The notes: generated from the letters alone by a model not told the origin. Numbered from the stretch's first letter, positions 1 to 7,676 are shown. The stretch: DNA of 11,208 nt from Chloroflexota bacterium (GCA_009837685.1 VXTA01000137.1:1-11208); one strand, 5' to 3'. Translations and numbers: made by a program.

Positions 1-1
1 C

Positions 2-445
2 GAAGCCGTCAAATACCACCCCCTCGGCGAACGCGGACTAGCCGCCGGTGTCAGATCAGCGTCATACGGATACGACATGCCCATGTCCGAATACGCGGAA
101 CACGCCAACAACGAGACACTTGTCTGCGTCCAACTCGAAGAAGCCGAAGCCGTCAGCAACGTCGACGAGATCGTGCGAGTCCCCGGTGTCGATGTCTTCT
201 TCGTCGGTCCTTCAGACCTCTCACAGTCCCTCGGATACCCCGGACAGCCCGACGCCCCCGAAGTCCGCCAAGCCATGGACACCGTCTTCGCCACCATCGC
301 AACTGCAGGTAAAACATCCGGATCCGCTGGGAACTCCCAAGCCATCCAACGCTATCTAGACCAAGGCGTGACCTACCTCTACACTCACCTAACCACCCTC
401 CTCTCCACCGCTACCGAGAAATTCTTCGACGAAGTAGAGCCCTGA
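2..445 (+). CDS. HpcH/HpaI aldolase family protein, 3' part
   Basis: The C-terminal about 147 residues of a class II, metal-dependent pyruvate aldolase of the HpcH/HpaI (2,4-dihydroxyhept-2-ene-1,7-dioate aldolase) family; the start lies left of the window. The reading frame is open from base 2 and begins with the family stretch HPLGERGLAAGVRSASYG. The motif CVQLEEAEAV carries the metal-binding Glu, and PGVDVFFVGPSDLSQSLG carries the metal-binding Asp and the GPSDL loop, as in E. coli HpaI (Glu149 and Asp175). Such enzymes cleave or form 2-keto-4-hydroxy acids using pyruvate as donor; the true substrate cannot be read from sequence. It ends in TGA and converges on the phosphatase gene, with a 65-base gap. 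That gap holds only weak inverted repeats (a 4-bp stem at 477-492) and no T-run, so no terminator is called. Family confidence is high, substrate unknown. Confidence 0.9.
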   Translation, partial: EAVKYHPLGERGLAAGVRSASYGYDMPMSEYAEHANNETLVCVQLEEAEAVSNVDEIVRVPGVDVFFVGPSDLSQSLGYPGQPDAPEVRQAMDTVFATIATAGKTSGSAGNSQAIQRYLDQGVTYLYTHLTTLLSTATEKFFDEVEP

Positions 446-510
446 TAGTGACGTGCAGTCAAGTCACACAGAACATCGGCATAGCAAAGCCGCTCCACAT
501 AGGCCCCCGC

Positions 511-1947
511 CTAACGGGATACAGCGTTCCCCTCGTCGAGGTAAGCCGAACCCCTCACGGTAGTCACCGTCACCTCCTGCCGGTAGTCGCCGAGCTCGGC
601 AGCATGCGTCACCGAACGGCACTCGGCTTCTGATACATCATCGCCGCCGTCGAGAGCTTCATACAGGACGCGGCCGTCCATATCGTCTCCGCCGGGCACA
701 CTCAAAATGTGGAGGATCGTGGGAGCAACATCTATGTTGCCCGTTGGCGTGTCAATGACAGTTGACCAAAGGAAGCTTGGGCCGCGCGCTATCAGCGTAT
801 TCCTCAACTCGTGGCGGCTCATCCCACCATGCGTGCCCACGCCTACCGCGCCTCCTGAGGATGCAGTCTGACCGGGGAAACCAGCGTCGTTAGGTGCGGA
901 ACTCCAAGCGAAGGACATAGTGAGATCAGGACTCCTGCGACCGTCGATGTTGCCTACGCTCGCAGGTAGCGTGCCGGGCACGATACCGACGCGTTCCGCA
1001 GCCAGCAGAGCACCGCTCCAAGGCTGCTGGGCGAGCCATCTTGCCAACCGCTCAACGGTCACGGGATCGGCTTCGTGCGCATAGAAAAGCACCGCTCCCC
1101 CGTTAGACGCGGCCAACACGCCGCCGGGTTGACCGCCGTGGGGAAAGCCAGCCTTGCGCAACTCAGCGTCGATGTCCACGACAGAATCGATGGTCGCGTA
1201 CCCGTGGTCCGAGACCACTATCACGTCGGTTTCTTTCAATGTGCCACTGTCTTCCAACCATCCAATGATGCGCCCGAACTGCTCATCGGCGGAGGCGAGG
1301 GCTCGATTGGAGAGACCGGATCCAACTCCCGCTTTGTGGTTGCTGCTGTCAGGTTCGGAGAACCAGATCAACGCTACCGTCGGTTTGCGTTCAGCCAGCA
1401 CGTACTCGATCAATACCCGCGCTCCCTGCTCCATCTGAGGAACATTCGGCGACGTGGTGGCTGGCCATGCGCCGAAGCGCTTGATCAGCTTGTCATGCAG
1501 ACCTCTAGGCAGGCTGAACTCCGGGTGGATCGTGGCACCGCCAAGTGACTCAGCCCGCGAGTTTTGAACGTACGCGTTGCCCGACGTGCCGACACCAAGC
1601 GCCACGTATTCTTCACCGTTCTCATGCAGGATGTCCGCCAGAGTTGGCACCAGCAGAACTTCCCCCGTCTCTTCCGCCACCCGAGTGAGCACTGGCTCCA
1701 TGGCCTCCACGATGTTGTTCGGATCGTAGTCGCGCATTACGACCGTGTTGCCAGCGAGTCCGTGCGCGCCGGGGTGCCGGCCCGTGACAAGACTCGCAAC
1801 GTTGATCCGAGTCACGGTCGGAAACACCGGATGGTTCCTCGCGAACGTAACGCCTCCAGCGGCGAAGTTGAAAAGATTTGGTGTGAGGTCGGCCCGCACC
1901 TGTGAAGGTTGTAGACCGTCGAAGGCAACTATGAGAACCCGTATCAC
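511..1947 (-). CDS. alkaline-phosphatase-superfamily phosphodiesterase (NPP type)
   Basis: A 478-residue type I phosphodiesterase/nucleotide pyrophosphatase of the alkaline phosphatase superfamily, which hydrolyses phosphoesters through a two-metal centre and a covalent Thr intermediate. The complete metal set is visible: Asp10 (VAFDG), nucleophile Thr46 in FPTVTRIN followed by VTGRHPGAHG, Asp200 and His204 (EPDSSNH), Asp247-His248 (VSDHG) and His373 (GTHGGMS). Asn49 sits where the family places an oxyanion-binding Asn. No signal peptide or membrane segment is seen, so it is probably cytoplasmic, which is unusual for secreted NPPs but common for this bacterial subgroup. The start is GTG, preceded by AAAGGA about 11 bases upstream. 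The gene is divergent from the FAD oxidoreductase (147-base gap) and converges on the aldolase. The substrate could be nucleotides, phosphonates or other phosphodiesters; sequence alone does not decide. Confidence 0.9.
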   Translation of the reverse strand: MIRVLIVAFDGLQPSQVRADLTPNLFNFAAGGVTFARNHPVFPTVTRINVASLVTGRHPGAHGLAGNTVVMRDYDPNNIVEAMEPVLTRVAEETGEVLLVPTLADILHENGEEYVALGVGTSGNAYVQNSRAESLGGATIHPEFSLPRGLHDKLIKRFGAWPATTSPNVPQMEQGARVLIEYVLAERKPTVALIWFSEPDSSNHKAGVGSGLSNRALASADEQFGRIIGWLEDSGTLKETDVIVVSDHGYATIDSVVDIDAELRKAGFPHGGQPGGVLAASNGGAVLFYAHEADPVTVERLARWLAQQPWSGALLAAERVGIVPGTLPASVGNIDGRRSPDLTMSFAWSSAPNDAGFPGQTASSGGAVGVGTHGGMSRHELRNTLIARGPSFLWSTVIDTPTGNIDVAPTILHILSVPGGDDMDGRVLYEALDGGDDVSEAECRSVTHAAELGDYRQEVTVTTVRGSAYLDEGNAVSR

Positions 1948-2094
1948 TGATGAAACTGTCCTTTCATTTGAACAGAGACTAACCGAAACGATAGGTTCGG
2001 GCGAAACTCAAGGCAATACCGCGCCACTGCCCCTCTGCTAACATTGCCGTCTAATATCGCTCCTTCGCCAAAACACCACACATCAGGAGTTCCT

Positions 2095-3642
2095 ATGGCC
2101 CAGAACACAAAGGTCGTTATCGTCGGCGCCGGGCATAACGGACTGGTCGCCGCTGGATACCTCGCACGTGCCGGGCTGAAAGTCACAGTGCGGGAGCGCA
2201 GGCACGACGTCGGTGGTGCCGTCGTAAACGAGGAGAGGTTCCCCGGATATCACATCTCGACCTGCTCATACGTCTGCCACATCCTTCAGAAGAAGGTCAT
2301 CGACGACCTTGAGATGCGCAAGCACGGCTTTCACGTCTACCCGATTGACCCGGGACGCGTCCATCCCTACCCCAACGGAAAGGCGCTCACCTTCTGGCAC
2401 GACGATGCCAAGACGGTAGAGGACCTTGCTGGACAATCGCCTGAGGACGCCGTCGCCTGGTTTGAATGGGCAAACTTCTGGCACCGTGCCGTACGAATAC
2501 TCAGCGACTACTACTTAGGCCCCCCTCCCTCGCTCGCCGAACTCGCAGCCAGGTTCCAACAAGAGGGCGAAGAGGAACTCCTAGAGACACTGCTCACCGT
2601 CCCGCTAAGGGAACTGGTCGAACGCTATTTCGTATCCGACGAGGTGAAGGCTGCGGTCGCCATCGGCGCATTCGACATGGGCGACATATCCGCACCCGGG
2701 AGCGCGTACATATCCGCTCTATACCGCTTCAGCGCCTTCCGCGAAGACACCGAGAACTACGGCATCGTCCGCGGCGGCATGGGCGGAATCACTCAATCAC
2801 TGGCACGATCCGCCGAGGCATCCGGCGTGTCTATTCGGACGGAAACACCGGTGAAGCGCATTCTCGCCAAGGATGGCAAGGCAACTGGTGTCGAACTCGA
2901 AAATGGCGACGTGATCGAAGCCGATATCGTGATCTCCAATGCCGATCCGAAACGCACATACCTCAAGCTCATCGACGAGTCCGACCTTGACAACGATTTC
3001 ATCGACGAGGTGAAGGCGCTCAAGACGCAGGCGGCGTCTGCCAAGTTCCTGTGCGCTATGAAAGAGCTTCCCGACTTCTCTCGACACCTCGGCTCTGACT
3101 TCAACCCGGAGCACTTGGCGATGATGACTCTTAGCCCGTCGATCGACCAGTGTCAGAACGCTTGGAACGACGCGCAGAATGGACGCATAACGGAAACCCC
3201 CATCATGCAGCTCCAGACCCCGTCGGTGTATGACAAGACCGTCGCGCCCGAAGGCCACCATGTCCTATCGCTGTGGGTCTACTATCTGCCGCCGCACCTT
3301 CCCGACGGACCATGGTCGGACATGCGAGAGCAATACGGCGAGTGGCTTATCGACTACGTGACACAATTCGCACCCAACTTCAGAGATGCCATCATCGACT
3401 GGACGCTGCTCACTCCAGAAGACATCGAGGAACGCATCGGACTCACCGACGGCAACATCCGCCACCTCGACATGATCCCGCAACAGATGATGTCCCGCCG
3501 TCCCCTGCCCGGATGGTCCGACTATCGTTCACCCATCAAGAACCTCTACCTCTGCGGCGCAGGTGGTCACCCCGGCGGCGAAGTAACCGGCGCTCCCGGC
3601 CACAACGCCGCCCATATCGTCCTCGAAGACCTTGCACGTTGA
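2095..3642 (+). CDS. PYROXD2-like FAD-dependent oxidoreductase (phytoene-desaturase superfamily)
   Basis: A 515-residue flavoprotein of the phytoene dehydrogenase/amine oxidase superfamily, closest by pattern to the PYROXD2 group rather than to true carotenoid desaturases. The N-terminal Rossmann FAD motif is VVIVGAGHNGLVAAGYLARAG (GxGxxG at residues 11-16), followed by the second FAD contact RRHDVGGAVV. The C-terminal FAD motif is NLYLCGAGGHPGGEVTGAPG near the end. The region HISTCSYVCHIL and the run HVYPIDPGRVHPYPNGK are typical of this subgroup. The length is normal for the family. I chose ATG 2095 because AGGAG lies 5 bases upstream; an in-frame TTG at 2044 would add 17 poorly conserved-looking residues and has no such site. 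The reaction and substrate of bacterial PYROXD2-like proteins are not established, and no carotenoid genes are nearby, so carotenoid synthesis is not inferred. It is followed by a 320-base non-coding gap. Confidence 0.88.
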   Translation: MAQNTKVVIVGAGHNGLVAAGYLARAGLKVTVRERRHDVGGAVVNEERFPGYHISTCSYVCHILQKKVIDDLEMRKHGFHVYPIDPGRVHPYPNGKALTFWHDDAKTVEDLAGQSPEDAVAWFEWANFWHRAVRILSDYYLGPPPSLAELAARFQQEGEEELLETLLTVPLRELVERYFVSDEVKAAVAIGAFDMGDISAPGSAYISALYRFSAFREDTENYGIVRGGMGGITQSLARSAEASGVSIRTETPVKRILAKDGKATGVELENGDVIEADIVISNADPKRTYLKLIDESDLDNDFIDEVKALKTQAASAKFLCAMKELPDFSRHLGSDFNPEHLAMMTLSPSIDQCQNAWNDAQNGRITETPIMQLQTPSVYDKTVAPEGHHVLSLWVYYLPPHLPDGPWSDMREQYGEWLIDYVTQFAPNFRDAIIDWTLLTPEDIEERIGLTDGNIRHLDMIPQQMMSRRPLPGWSDYRSPIKNLYLCGAGGHPGGEVTGAPGHNAAHIVLEDLAR

Positions 3643-3962
3643 ACGCCAACAGCCCCTTACGAACCCCGGTTACCACTCTAGAATCAAGCAGGCCGGAGGT
3701 TCGCCTTGGAAAAGCGGTAAAACCAAGGATGCGACTACCACGTGCGACATCGCATCCTAGTCCCTCCGGCCGTGTTGCGGTCTTTTCGTCAAACGATCAC
3801 CGCTATCCAGAGTATACACGGCACACCAGATAACCCTCCATACAAGCTCGGACGCAACTCCCTGTCTAGAGGGATCATAATTCGGACGCGCTACCCTAAT
3901 ACAGACCTCAGTTCAACTGCATCGACGACCAAAGAGATCGCATTGGTAGTTGGTTTGAACCC
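3643..3962. other. intergenic region with several inverted repeats
   Basis: No convincing protein gene lies here. The only frame on the + strand (3742-3966) would begin inside a perfect stem-loop, has no ribosome binding site and an undistinguished composition. The left half holds the branched structure described at 3691-3771. It is followed by a further stem-loop at 3777-3803, with arms GCGGT/ACCGC and an inner TCGT/ACGA. The right half (3804-3962) shows a CATAAT hexamer at 3876-3881 without a matching -35 box, and no Shine-Dalgarno before the ATG at 3963. The region may be the leader of the downstream gene, the 3' end of the upstream transcript, or a separate small RNA. Confidence 0.6.
3691..3771. 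ncRNA. candidate structured RNA (three-way junction of perfect stems)
   Basis: An 81-base segment is closed by a perfect 9-bp stem: GGCCGGAGG (3691-3699) with CCTCCGGCC (3763-3771). Inside lies a second perfect 9-bp stem, AGGATGCGA (3726-3734) with TCGCATCCT (3750-3758), with a 15-base loop containing CACGTG. A third stem, CCTTGG (3704-3709) with CCAAGG (3723-3728), encloses an A-rich loop and shares bases 3726-3728 with the second stem. The two inner helices therefore compete at their edge. No tRNA, T-arm or Rfam class known to me fits, and there is no T-run to make it a plain terminator. The strand is undetermined because the stems work on both. It could be a small RNA, a leader element of the GGT-like gene, or a protein-binding site in DNA. 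Confidence 0.4.
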
Positions 3963-5693
3963 ATGAACACACACAGCATCTGGCGACCCGACAAAGACGA
4001 GGTCGTCGTTGAACACGGCGCAGTCGCTACCGCCCACCCCATCGCCGCTCAGGTCGGCGTCGAGATCCTCAGGAGCGGTGGCAACGCAGTAGACGCCGCC
4101 ATCGCCACCGGCTTCTGCCTCAACGTAGTCGAACCGGCTAGCTCATCCATCGCTGGTCACGGTCAGATGATCGTCTACATCGCCGCCGAACGACGAACCG
4201 TCGCCATCGACTACGGTCATCGCGCACCACAGGCCGCGACGCCCGACACATTCCGCGTCATCGGCCAAGCGGTAGCTGGCAACGGCATATACGAAGTCGA
4301 AGACCAAGCCAACGCCATCGGACATCGATCCGTGGGTGTGCCCGGCGTCACGGCAGGCATGTGTCGCGCCCACGAACTGTTCGGATCCCTCCCGCTCGAG
4401 CAACTGTTGGAGCCGGCCGTCCACTACGCGCGAGAAGGCTTCGAGGCAGACCCCTCCATCCGTTTGCAGATCGCCAGCAACATGCCGAACCTTGCTCGGT
4501 ACGAAGAGACCGCGCGCATTTTCCTGTCCGACGGATATCCCCCGCTGCCCGGCGCAAAAGTCGTTCAACGCGACCTCGCCGACACTCTCGAACGGATCGG
4601 CAGAGAGGGCAAAAACGCCCTGCACAAAGGCGAGATCGCCGCCGCCATCGACGAGGAGATGCGACGAAACGACGGTCTGTTGAGCTCACAAGACCTCGCC
4701 GCATACGAGGCAGATGTGTGCCATCCCGTTAATACCTCTTACAGGGGCTACGAACTGCTCGCCTGCCCCACCACAGCCGGCACGATCACAACGCTCCAGA
4801 CCCTCAATATCTTGGAGAACTTCGATCTGCGTGAACACGGTTCGCCTGAGCACCTTCACCTCTTCATCGAAGCCGCAAGGCACGCATTCGCCGACCGCTA
4901 CAGCTTCGTCGGCGACCCAGAGTTCGTCCCGGTACCGTTCGAAGGGCTCCTGTCCAAAGACTACGCCCGAGACATCACCAGCTCCATAGATACCGACACC
5001 GCCAAGCTGGAGCACGAACGCGAGCTACAGCCTTGGGTCGCTTATACCGATAATCCTCTCCACGACCCTTGGAGCTACGACCCACAACCTCGGCCCGAAC
5101 GAGCATTCACAGCGTCCCCGCCGAGCGATGGCGACTGCACAACCCACTTCAGCGTCATCGACAGTGACCGAAACATGGTCGCCTGCACACAGACCGCAGT
5201 CGGAGGATTCGGATCCAGTGTCATCGTGCCCGGCACCGGAGTGCTCCTCAGCAACGGCATGGTCGTCTTCAACCCCAAACCCGGCGCGGCGAACTCGATA
5301 GCAGGTTTCAAACGAGGCCTCAACAACATGTCACCAGTCCTCGCACTGAAGAACGGCAAGCCCTTCTTCACCGTCGGTGCTCCCGGTGGACGCAGGATCA
5401 TCTGCCGCATCGCATACGTCATCTCTAACGTCATCGACTTCGGAATGACCATGCAGGAAGCAATCACGGCACCGAGCATCGATGCCGCCGAACGCGAAAC
5501 CTTCATCGACCACCGAATCGACTCGCAGACAGTCGAAACACTTGCCCGCATGGGCCACAACGTCTCTGTCGTCCCTGAACCCTCCACTGGCGGAGGCTTC
5601 TCCCGACCGCGCGGCGTCATGATCGACCCTGGAACCGGCCTCCTATACGCTGGCGTGCACCCCTTCGGTCCCGACGAAGCCCGCGGCTACTAG
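3963..5693 (+). CDS. gamma-glutamyltransferase family Ntn hydrolase, substrate pocket altered
   Basis: A 576-residue protein of the GGT family (E. coli Ggt is 580). Family members self-cleave before a Thr that then becomes the catalytic N-terminal nucleophile. Here the site is DC|TTHFSVIDSDRNMVA, giving nucleophile Thr393 (E. coli Thr391), a large subunit of 392 and a small subunit of 184 residues. Downstream FGSSVIVPGTGVLLSNGMVVFNP and the PGGRRI run are standard. Departures: the glutamate-binding D-F-R-E region reads D83-Y-G-H-R87-A-P, so the usual Arg position is Gly. The usual GGGGF strand reads AGHGQM (64-69), and the SSMSP loop reads NNMSP. No signal peptide is present, unlike the periplasmic enzyme. 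This suggests an intracellular acylase/amidohydrolase-like member rather than a glutathione transpeptidase. ATG 3963 has no Shine-Dalgarno; MNTHSIWRPD fits a family start. Confidence 0.88.
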   Translation: MNTHSIWRPDKDEVVVEHGAVATAHPIAAQVGVEILRSGGNAVDAAIATGFCLNVVEPASSSIAGHGQMIVYIAAERRTVAIDYGHRAPQAATPDTFRVIGQAVAGNGIYEVEDQANAIGHRSVGVPGVTAGMCRAHELFGSLPLEQLLEPAVHYAREGFEADPSIRLQIASNMPNLARYEETARIFLSDGYPPLPGAKVVQRDLADTLERIGREGKNALHKGEIAAAIDEEMRRNDGLLSSQDLAAYEADVCHPVNTSYRGYELLACPTTAGTITTLQTLNILENFDLREHGSPEHLHLFIEAARHAFADRYSFVGDPEFVPVPFEGLLSKDYARDITSSIDTDTAKLEHERELQPWVAYTDNPLHDPWSYDPQPRPERAFTASPPSDGDCTTHFSVIDSDRNMVACTQTAVGGFGSSVIVPGTGVLLSNGMVVFNPKPGAANSIAGFKRGLNNMSPVLALKNGKPFFTVGAPGGRRIICRIAYVISNVIDFGMTMQEAITAPSIDAAERETFIDHRIDSQTVETLARMGHNVSVVPEPSTGGGFSRPRGVMIDPGTGLLYAGVHPFGPDEARGY

Positions 5694-5713
5694 ACAACAT
5701 CCACGTAGAGCGA

Positions 5714-5741
5714 TCCAAGGCAACCCTGTTCTACCCTTGGA
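5714..5741 (+). promoter_or_regulatory. short inverted repeat just before the lipoprotein start
   Basis: TCCAAGG (5714-5720) and CCTTGGA (5735-5741) are a perfect 7-bp inverted repeat with a 14-base loop, ending 3 bases before the ATG at 5745. The right arm contains the GGA that would serve as a weak ribosome binding site, so folding would hide it. There is no T-run, so it is not an obvious terminator for the gene ending at 5693. Its functional role is only a suggestion. Confidence 0.25.
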
Positions 5742-5744
5742 AAA

Positions 5745-6377
5745 ATGGCAACTCTTCGCGGCATCAGTCCTTTCCCTAGACCCACTGGGGTTAACAGCCT
5801 ACGACATCTCGCTACGTCAGCACTTTGCATCCTGCTCGTCGCCTGTGGAAACTCAACTAGTACCGTTTCCACCTCGAGTACCACATTCACGATAGATGGC
5901 GATTCGGAGTGGCAGATCCCGTCTGGTTTTACGGTCATTCCCCCACTTACCCGCGAGCAAACCGATGCGATGCTAGCTAATGATGTAGGACCTCCGCCGG
6001 ACTTGCCGACATTTTCCATGACACGCGGGTCGGAACCCGATAGGGAGCTGGAGAGCGTAGTCATCATCGTCTATTCGGACGGAGTGTCCGCCAAGGCGGA
6101 TCCTAAGGAAGTGTTGATGTCTTGGACCAAGGACGGGATCAGGCTCCCCGAGTATGACGCGGTGGTAGTTACAAACCGCGCAGGTCTGCAGATGGCTTCT
6201 TGGCGAGGTCAAGCCCAGGCGCACGGCCAGACCCCTCAAGGTCTCGTCGCGGCAGTCATATCCCATCCTGAGACCCAAAGAGTTTGGCGACTCTCGTGCT
6301 TTGTAACATCAGAGGAAGTGAGTGACGAGGTCGCTCGAATCTGCGATCAGTTCCAAGCCCAGTTCCGTCCTTTATGA
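5745..6377 (+). CDS. hypothetical lipoprotein
   Basis: A 210-residue protein of unrecognised family. Residues 19-34 (LRHLATSALCILLVAC) are a hydrophobic signal ending in the lipobox LVAC-G, so Cys34 should be lipidated after export and the protein anchored to the outer face of the membrane. The n-region of about 18 residues is long, but I see no internal start codon that would shorten it. A Ser/Thr-rich linker (35-50) follows, then a globular part. Its end, VWRLSCFVTSEEVSDEVARICDQFQAQF, recalls small secreted beta-fold lipoproteins of the PsbP/LpqN kind, with two Cys that may pair; this is only a resemblance. GGA sits 3 bases before the ATG. The stop codon overlaps an in-frame ATG (6374) of the next gene, and the two signal-peptide coding stretches are near copies. 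Confidence 0.72.
   Translation: MATLRGISPFPRPTGVNSLRHLATSALCILLVACGNSTSTVSTSSTTFTIDGDSEWQIPSGFTVIPPLTREQTDAMLANDVGPPPDLPTFSMTRGSEPDRELESVVIIVYSDGVSAKADPKEVLMSWTKDGIRLPEYDAVVVTNRAGLQMASWRGQAQAHGQTPQGLVAAVISHPETQRVWRLSCFVTSEEVSDEVARICDQFQAQFRPL
5810..5838 (+). repeat. signal-peptide repeat, copy 1
   Basis: These 29 bases, coding the core of the first lipoprotein's signal peptide (LATSALCILL), match 6502-6530 at 27 of 29 positions. The two differences are transitions: G/A at 5816 versus 6508, and C/T at 5832 versus 6524. The first is synonymous (Thr), as is the second (Leu or Ile codon third/first position). The identity ends abruptly on the 3' side, where copy 2 has a longer hydrophobic stretch. 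Confidence 0.85.
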
Positions 6378-6475
6378 CGGTCTTTTGCGTTGCGTGCTCC
6401 AAGCCAACATCTACGCTTCGACAAATGCCAATGATCGAGTCGCACCTACTTGTCAACAGGCTCGCCCAAGCATCC

Positions 6476-7669
6476 ATGGCGACAAAAGGCTTGCGATATA
6501 TCGCTACATCAGCACTTTGCATCTTGCTCGCTACCATCCTGCTGGCATGTACCGCTACAGATGAAGATTCCTCCAGCGACGAACGATTACTCGAACTGGA
6601 AGCAACTGTCCAAGCCCTACAAGAGTCGCTACAAACTACTCAAAACGAGAACGTCGAACTCAATCACGAAATCACCACTCTTCAACAGAAACTCGAGGAT
6701 GCCGAATCCAAATCTGAGGCCAACTTCTCCGATAAGGAGCAATGGTCAAAGAGTGAGGAGTGGTCCGAGAGCAAAGGTGATCGGTTGTCAACGCCTGATG
6801 GCACCACCCTAGAAAGAACCGCCAAGCTCGCCGAAGATGCTGGAGGCGTCGTCCACTATATCGAACACCCCGGACGACAAGACCGCACCGTCCTAGTTAC
6901 CCCTCAGGAATTCGTCGATGGCGAAACCCCACTCATCGTCTCACTTCACGGCTATGGTGGAAACTCCGCCGACCACTCCACTTACTTCCCCCTTCAAGAA
7001 CGCATCAACACCCACGGCTTCGCCCTCCTCCTGCCCACCGGTTCGCTAGACGCCCAGAGAAACCCCTTTTGGAATCCCACTGATCACTGCTGCGATGGCG
7101 GCAAGTCCGGTGAGGACGATGTCGCCTATCTAACCGATCTTGTGACGGAAGCAATGTCGCTGAAAGATTTCGGCCACATCTACTTCTTCGGCTACTCCAA
7201 CGGCGGCTTCATGGCACACCACATGGCCTGCAAAGGACTCCCCGGTCTCCGCGCCGTCGCCAGCTTGGCAGGCACCAGCTACGTCGAAGACTCCAGCTGC
7301 GACGGCGCACCACCTGTATCAGTCCTGCACATCCACGGCACCGCAGACGAAGTAATCCGATTCGACGGAGACGCAACCGATCTAGACGCAAAGAGTGGTG
7401 AACAGGCATTCTACGCCAGTGCTACGGACATGGTGACGCGCTGGAGCCAACGCGCCAACTGCGACTGGCCCGAAAACCCCGAACCCTACGCCATACTCGA
7501 CCTCGATCAATACGCCCCCGGCTCAGAAACCCAAACATTCCGCGTGGAATCGGGCTGCTCCGATGGAATCAGCATCGAGCTTTGGGCCGGCGAAGGCAGC
7601 AGCCATTCACTTGGCTATGGCGAAACTTTCCTAGGCGAACTGCTCGAGTGGCTTCTGTCACAGGACTGA
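6476..7669 (+). CDS. lipoprotein esterase with coiled-coil stalk (PHB depolymerase/LpqC-like alpha/beta hydrolase)
   Basis: A 397-residue exported esterase. Residues 1-25 form a signal with lipobox LLAC (Cys25). Residues about 36-80 (ERLLELEATVQALQESLQ onward) show heptads of a coiled coil. An acidic Ser-rich linker with the doublet EQWSKS-EEWSES follows, then an alpha/beta-hydrolase domain of the poly(3-hydroxybutyrate) depolymerase/feruloyl esterase family. The catalytic triad is visible: Ser241 (GYSNGG), Asp291 (HGTADEV) and His377 (SSHSLGY). The oxyanion region is SLHGYGG, and WNPTDHCCDG is the usual Cys-rich loop. The substrate is probably an ester of a polymer or plant/algal phenolic, unproven. 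The frame opens at ATG 6374, but that would put 34 residues before the signal; ATG 6476 gives a standard signal length, although no good Shine-Dalgarno precedes it. It follows the first lipoprotein closely and is probably cotranscribed. Confidence 0.85.
   Translation: MATKGLRYIATSALCILLATILLACTATDEDSSSDERLLELEATVQALQESLQTTQNENVELNHEITTLQQKLEDAESKSEANFSDKEQWSKSEEWSESKGDRLSTPDGTTLERTAKLAEDAGGVVHYIEHPGRQDRTVLVTPQEFVDGETPLIVSLHGYGGNSADHSTYFPLQERINTHGFALLLPTGSLDAQRNPFWNPTDHCCDGGKSGEDDVAYLTDLVTEAMSLKDFGHIYFFGYSNGGFMAHHMACKGLPGLRAVASLAGTSYVEDSSCDGAPPVSVLHIHGTADEVIRFDGDATDLDAKSGEQAFYASATDMVTRWSQRANCDWPENPEPYAILDLDQYAPGSETQTFRVESGCSDGISIELWAGEGSSHSLGYGETFLGELLEWLLSQD
6502..6530 (+). repeat. signal-peptide repeat, copy 2
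   Basis: Second copy of the 29-base stretch at 5810-5838, coding IATSALCILLA in the esterase signal peptide. It matches copy 1 at 27 of 29 bases, while the mature proteins on either side share no visible similarity. This points to a recent local duplication or recombination of the secretion signal. Confidence 0.85.
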
Positions 7670-7676
7670 TCACACC

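Noticed and set aside
446..510. Bidirectional terminator between the convergent aldolase and phosphatase genes
   Set aside because: Only a 4-bp stem (477-480/489-492) and a loose GTGAC/GTCAC pair are present, with no T-run in either direction.
2044..2094. N-terminal extension of the FAD oxidoreductase from TTG 2044
   Set aside because: ATG 2095 has AGGAG at ideal spacing and begins immediately before the conserved FAD-binding strand; the extension resembles leader DNA.
3691..3771. tRNA or tRNA-like gene, suggested by the closed 81-base length and strong terminal stem
   Set aside because: On neither strand is there a 17-base T-arm with a TTCGA-type loop before the 3' acceptor strand, nor an anticodon arm in the right place, and the terminal stem is 9 rather than 7 bp.
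3742..3966. Possible 74-residue protein whose stop overlaps the start of the GGT-like gene
   Set aside because: It starts with GTG inside the loop of a perfect hairpin, has no ribosome binding site, and shows no recognisable domain or coding-like composition.
4143..5620. Several open frames of 90-180 codons on the minus strand and other frames within the GGT-like gene
   Set aside because: They are shadows of a gene with strong C/G third-position bias and show no domain, whereas the + frame carries the whole GGT family pattern.
3704..5744. Identical 10-mer CCTTGGAAAA at 3704 and 5735, on both sides of the GGT-like gene, each paired with CCAAGG
   Set aside because: Many 10-base matches are expected by chance in 11 kb, and the flanking sequence is not shared, so it is not evidence of a mobile element or shared regulator.
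6374..6475. Longer N-terminus of the esterase from ATG 6374, overlapping the previous stop codon
   Set aside because: It would place 34 residues ahead of a normal lipoprotein signal and has no ribosome binding site. ATG 6476 gives a standard 24-residue signal, though the upstream start cannot be fully excluded.
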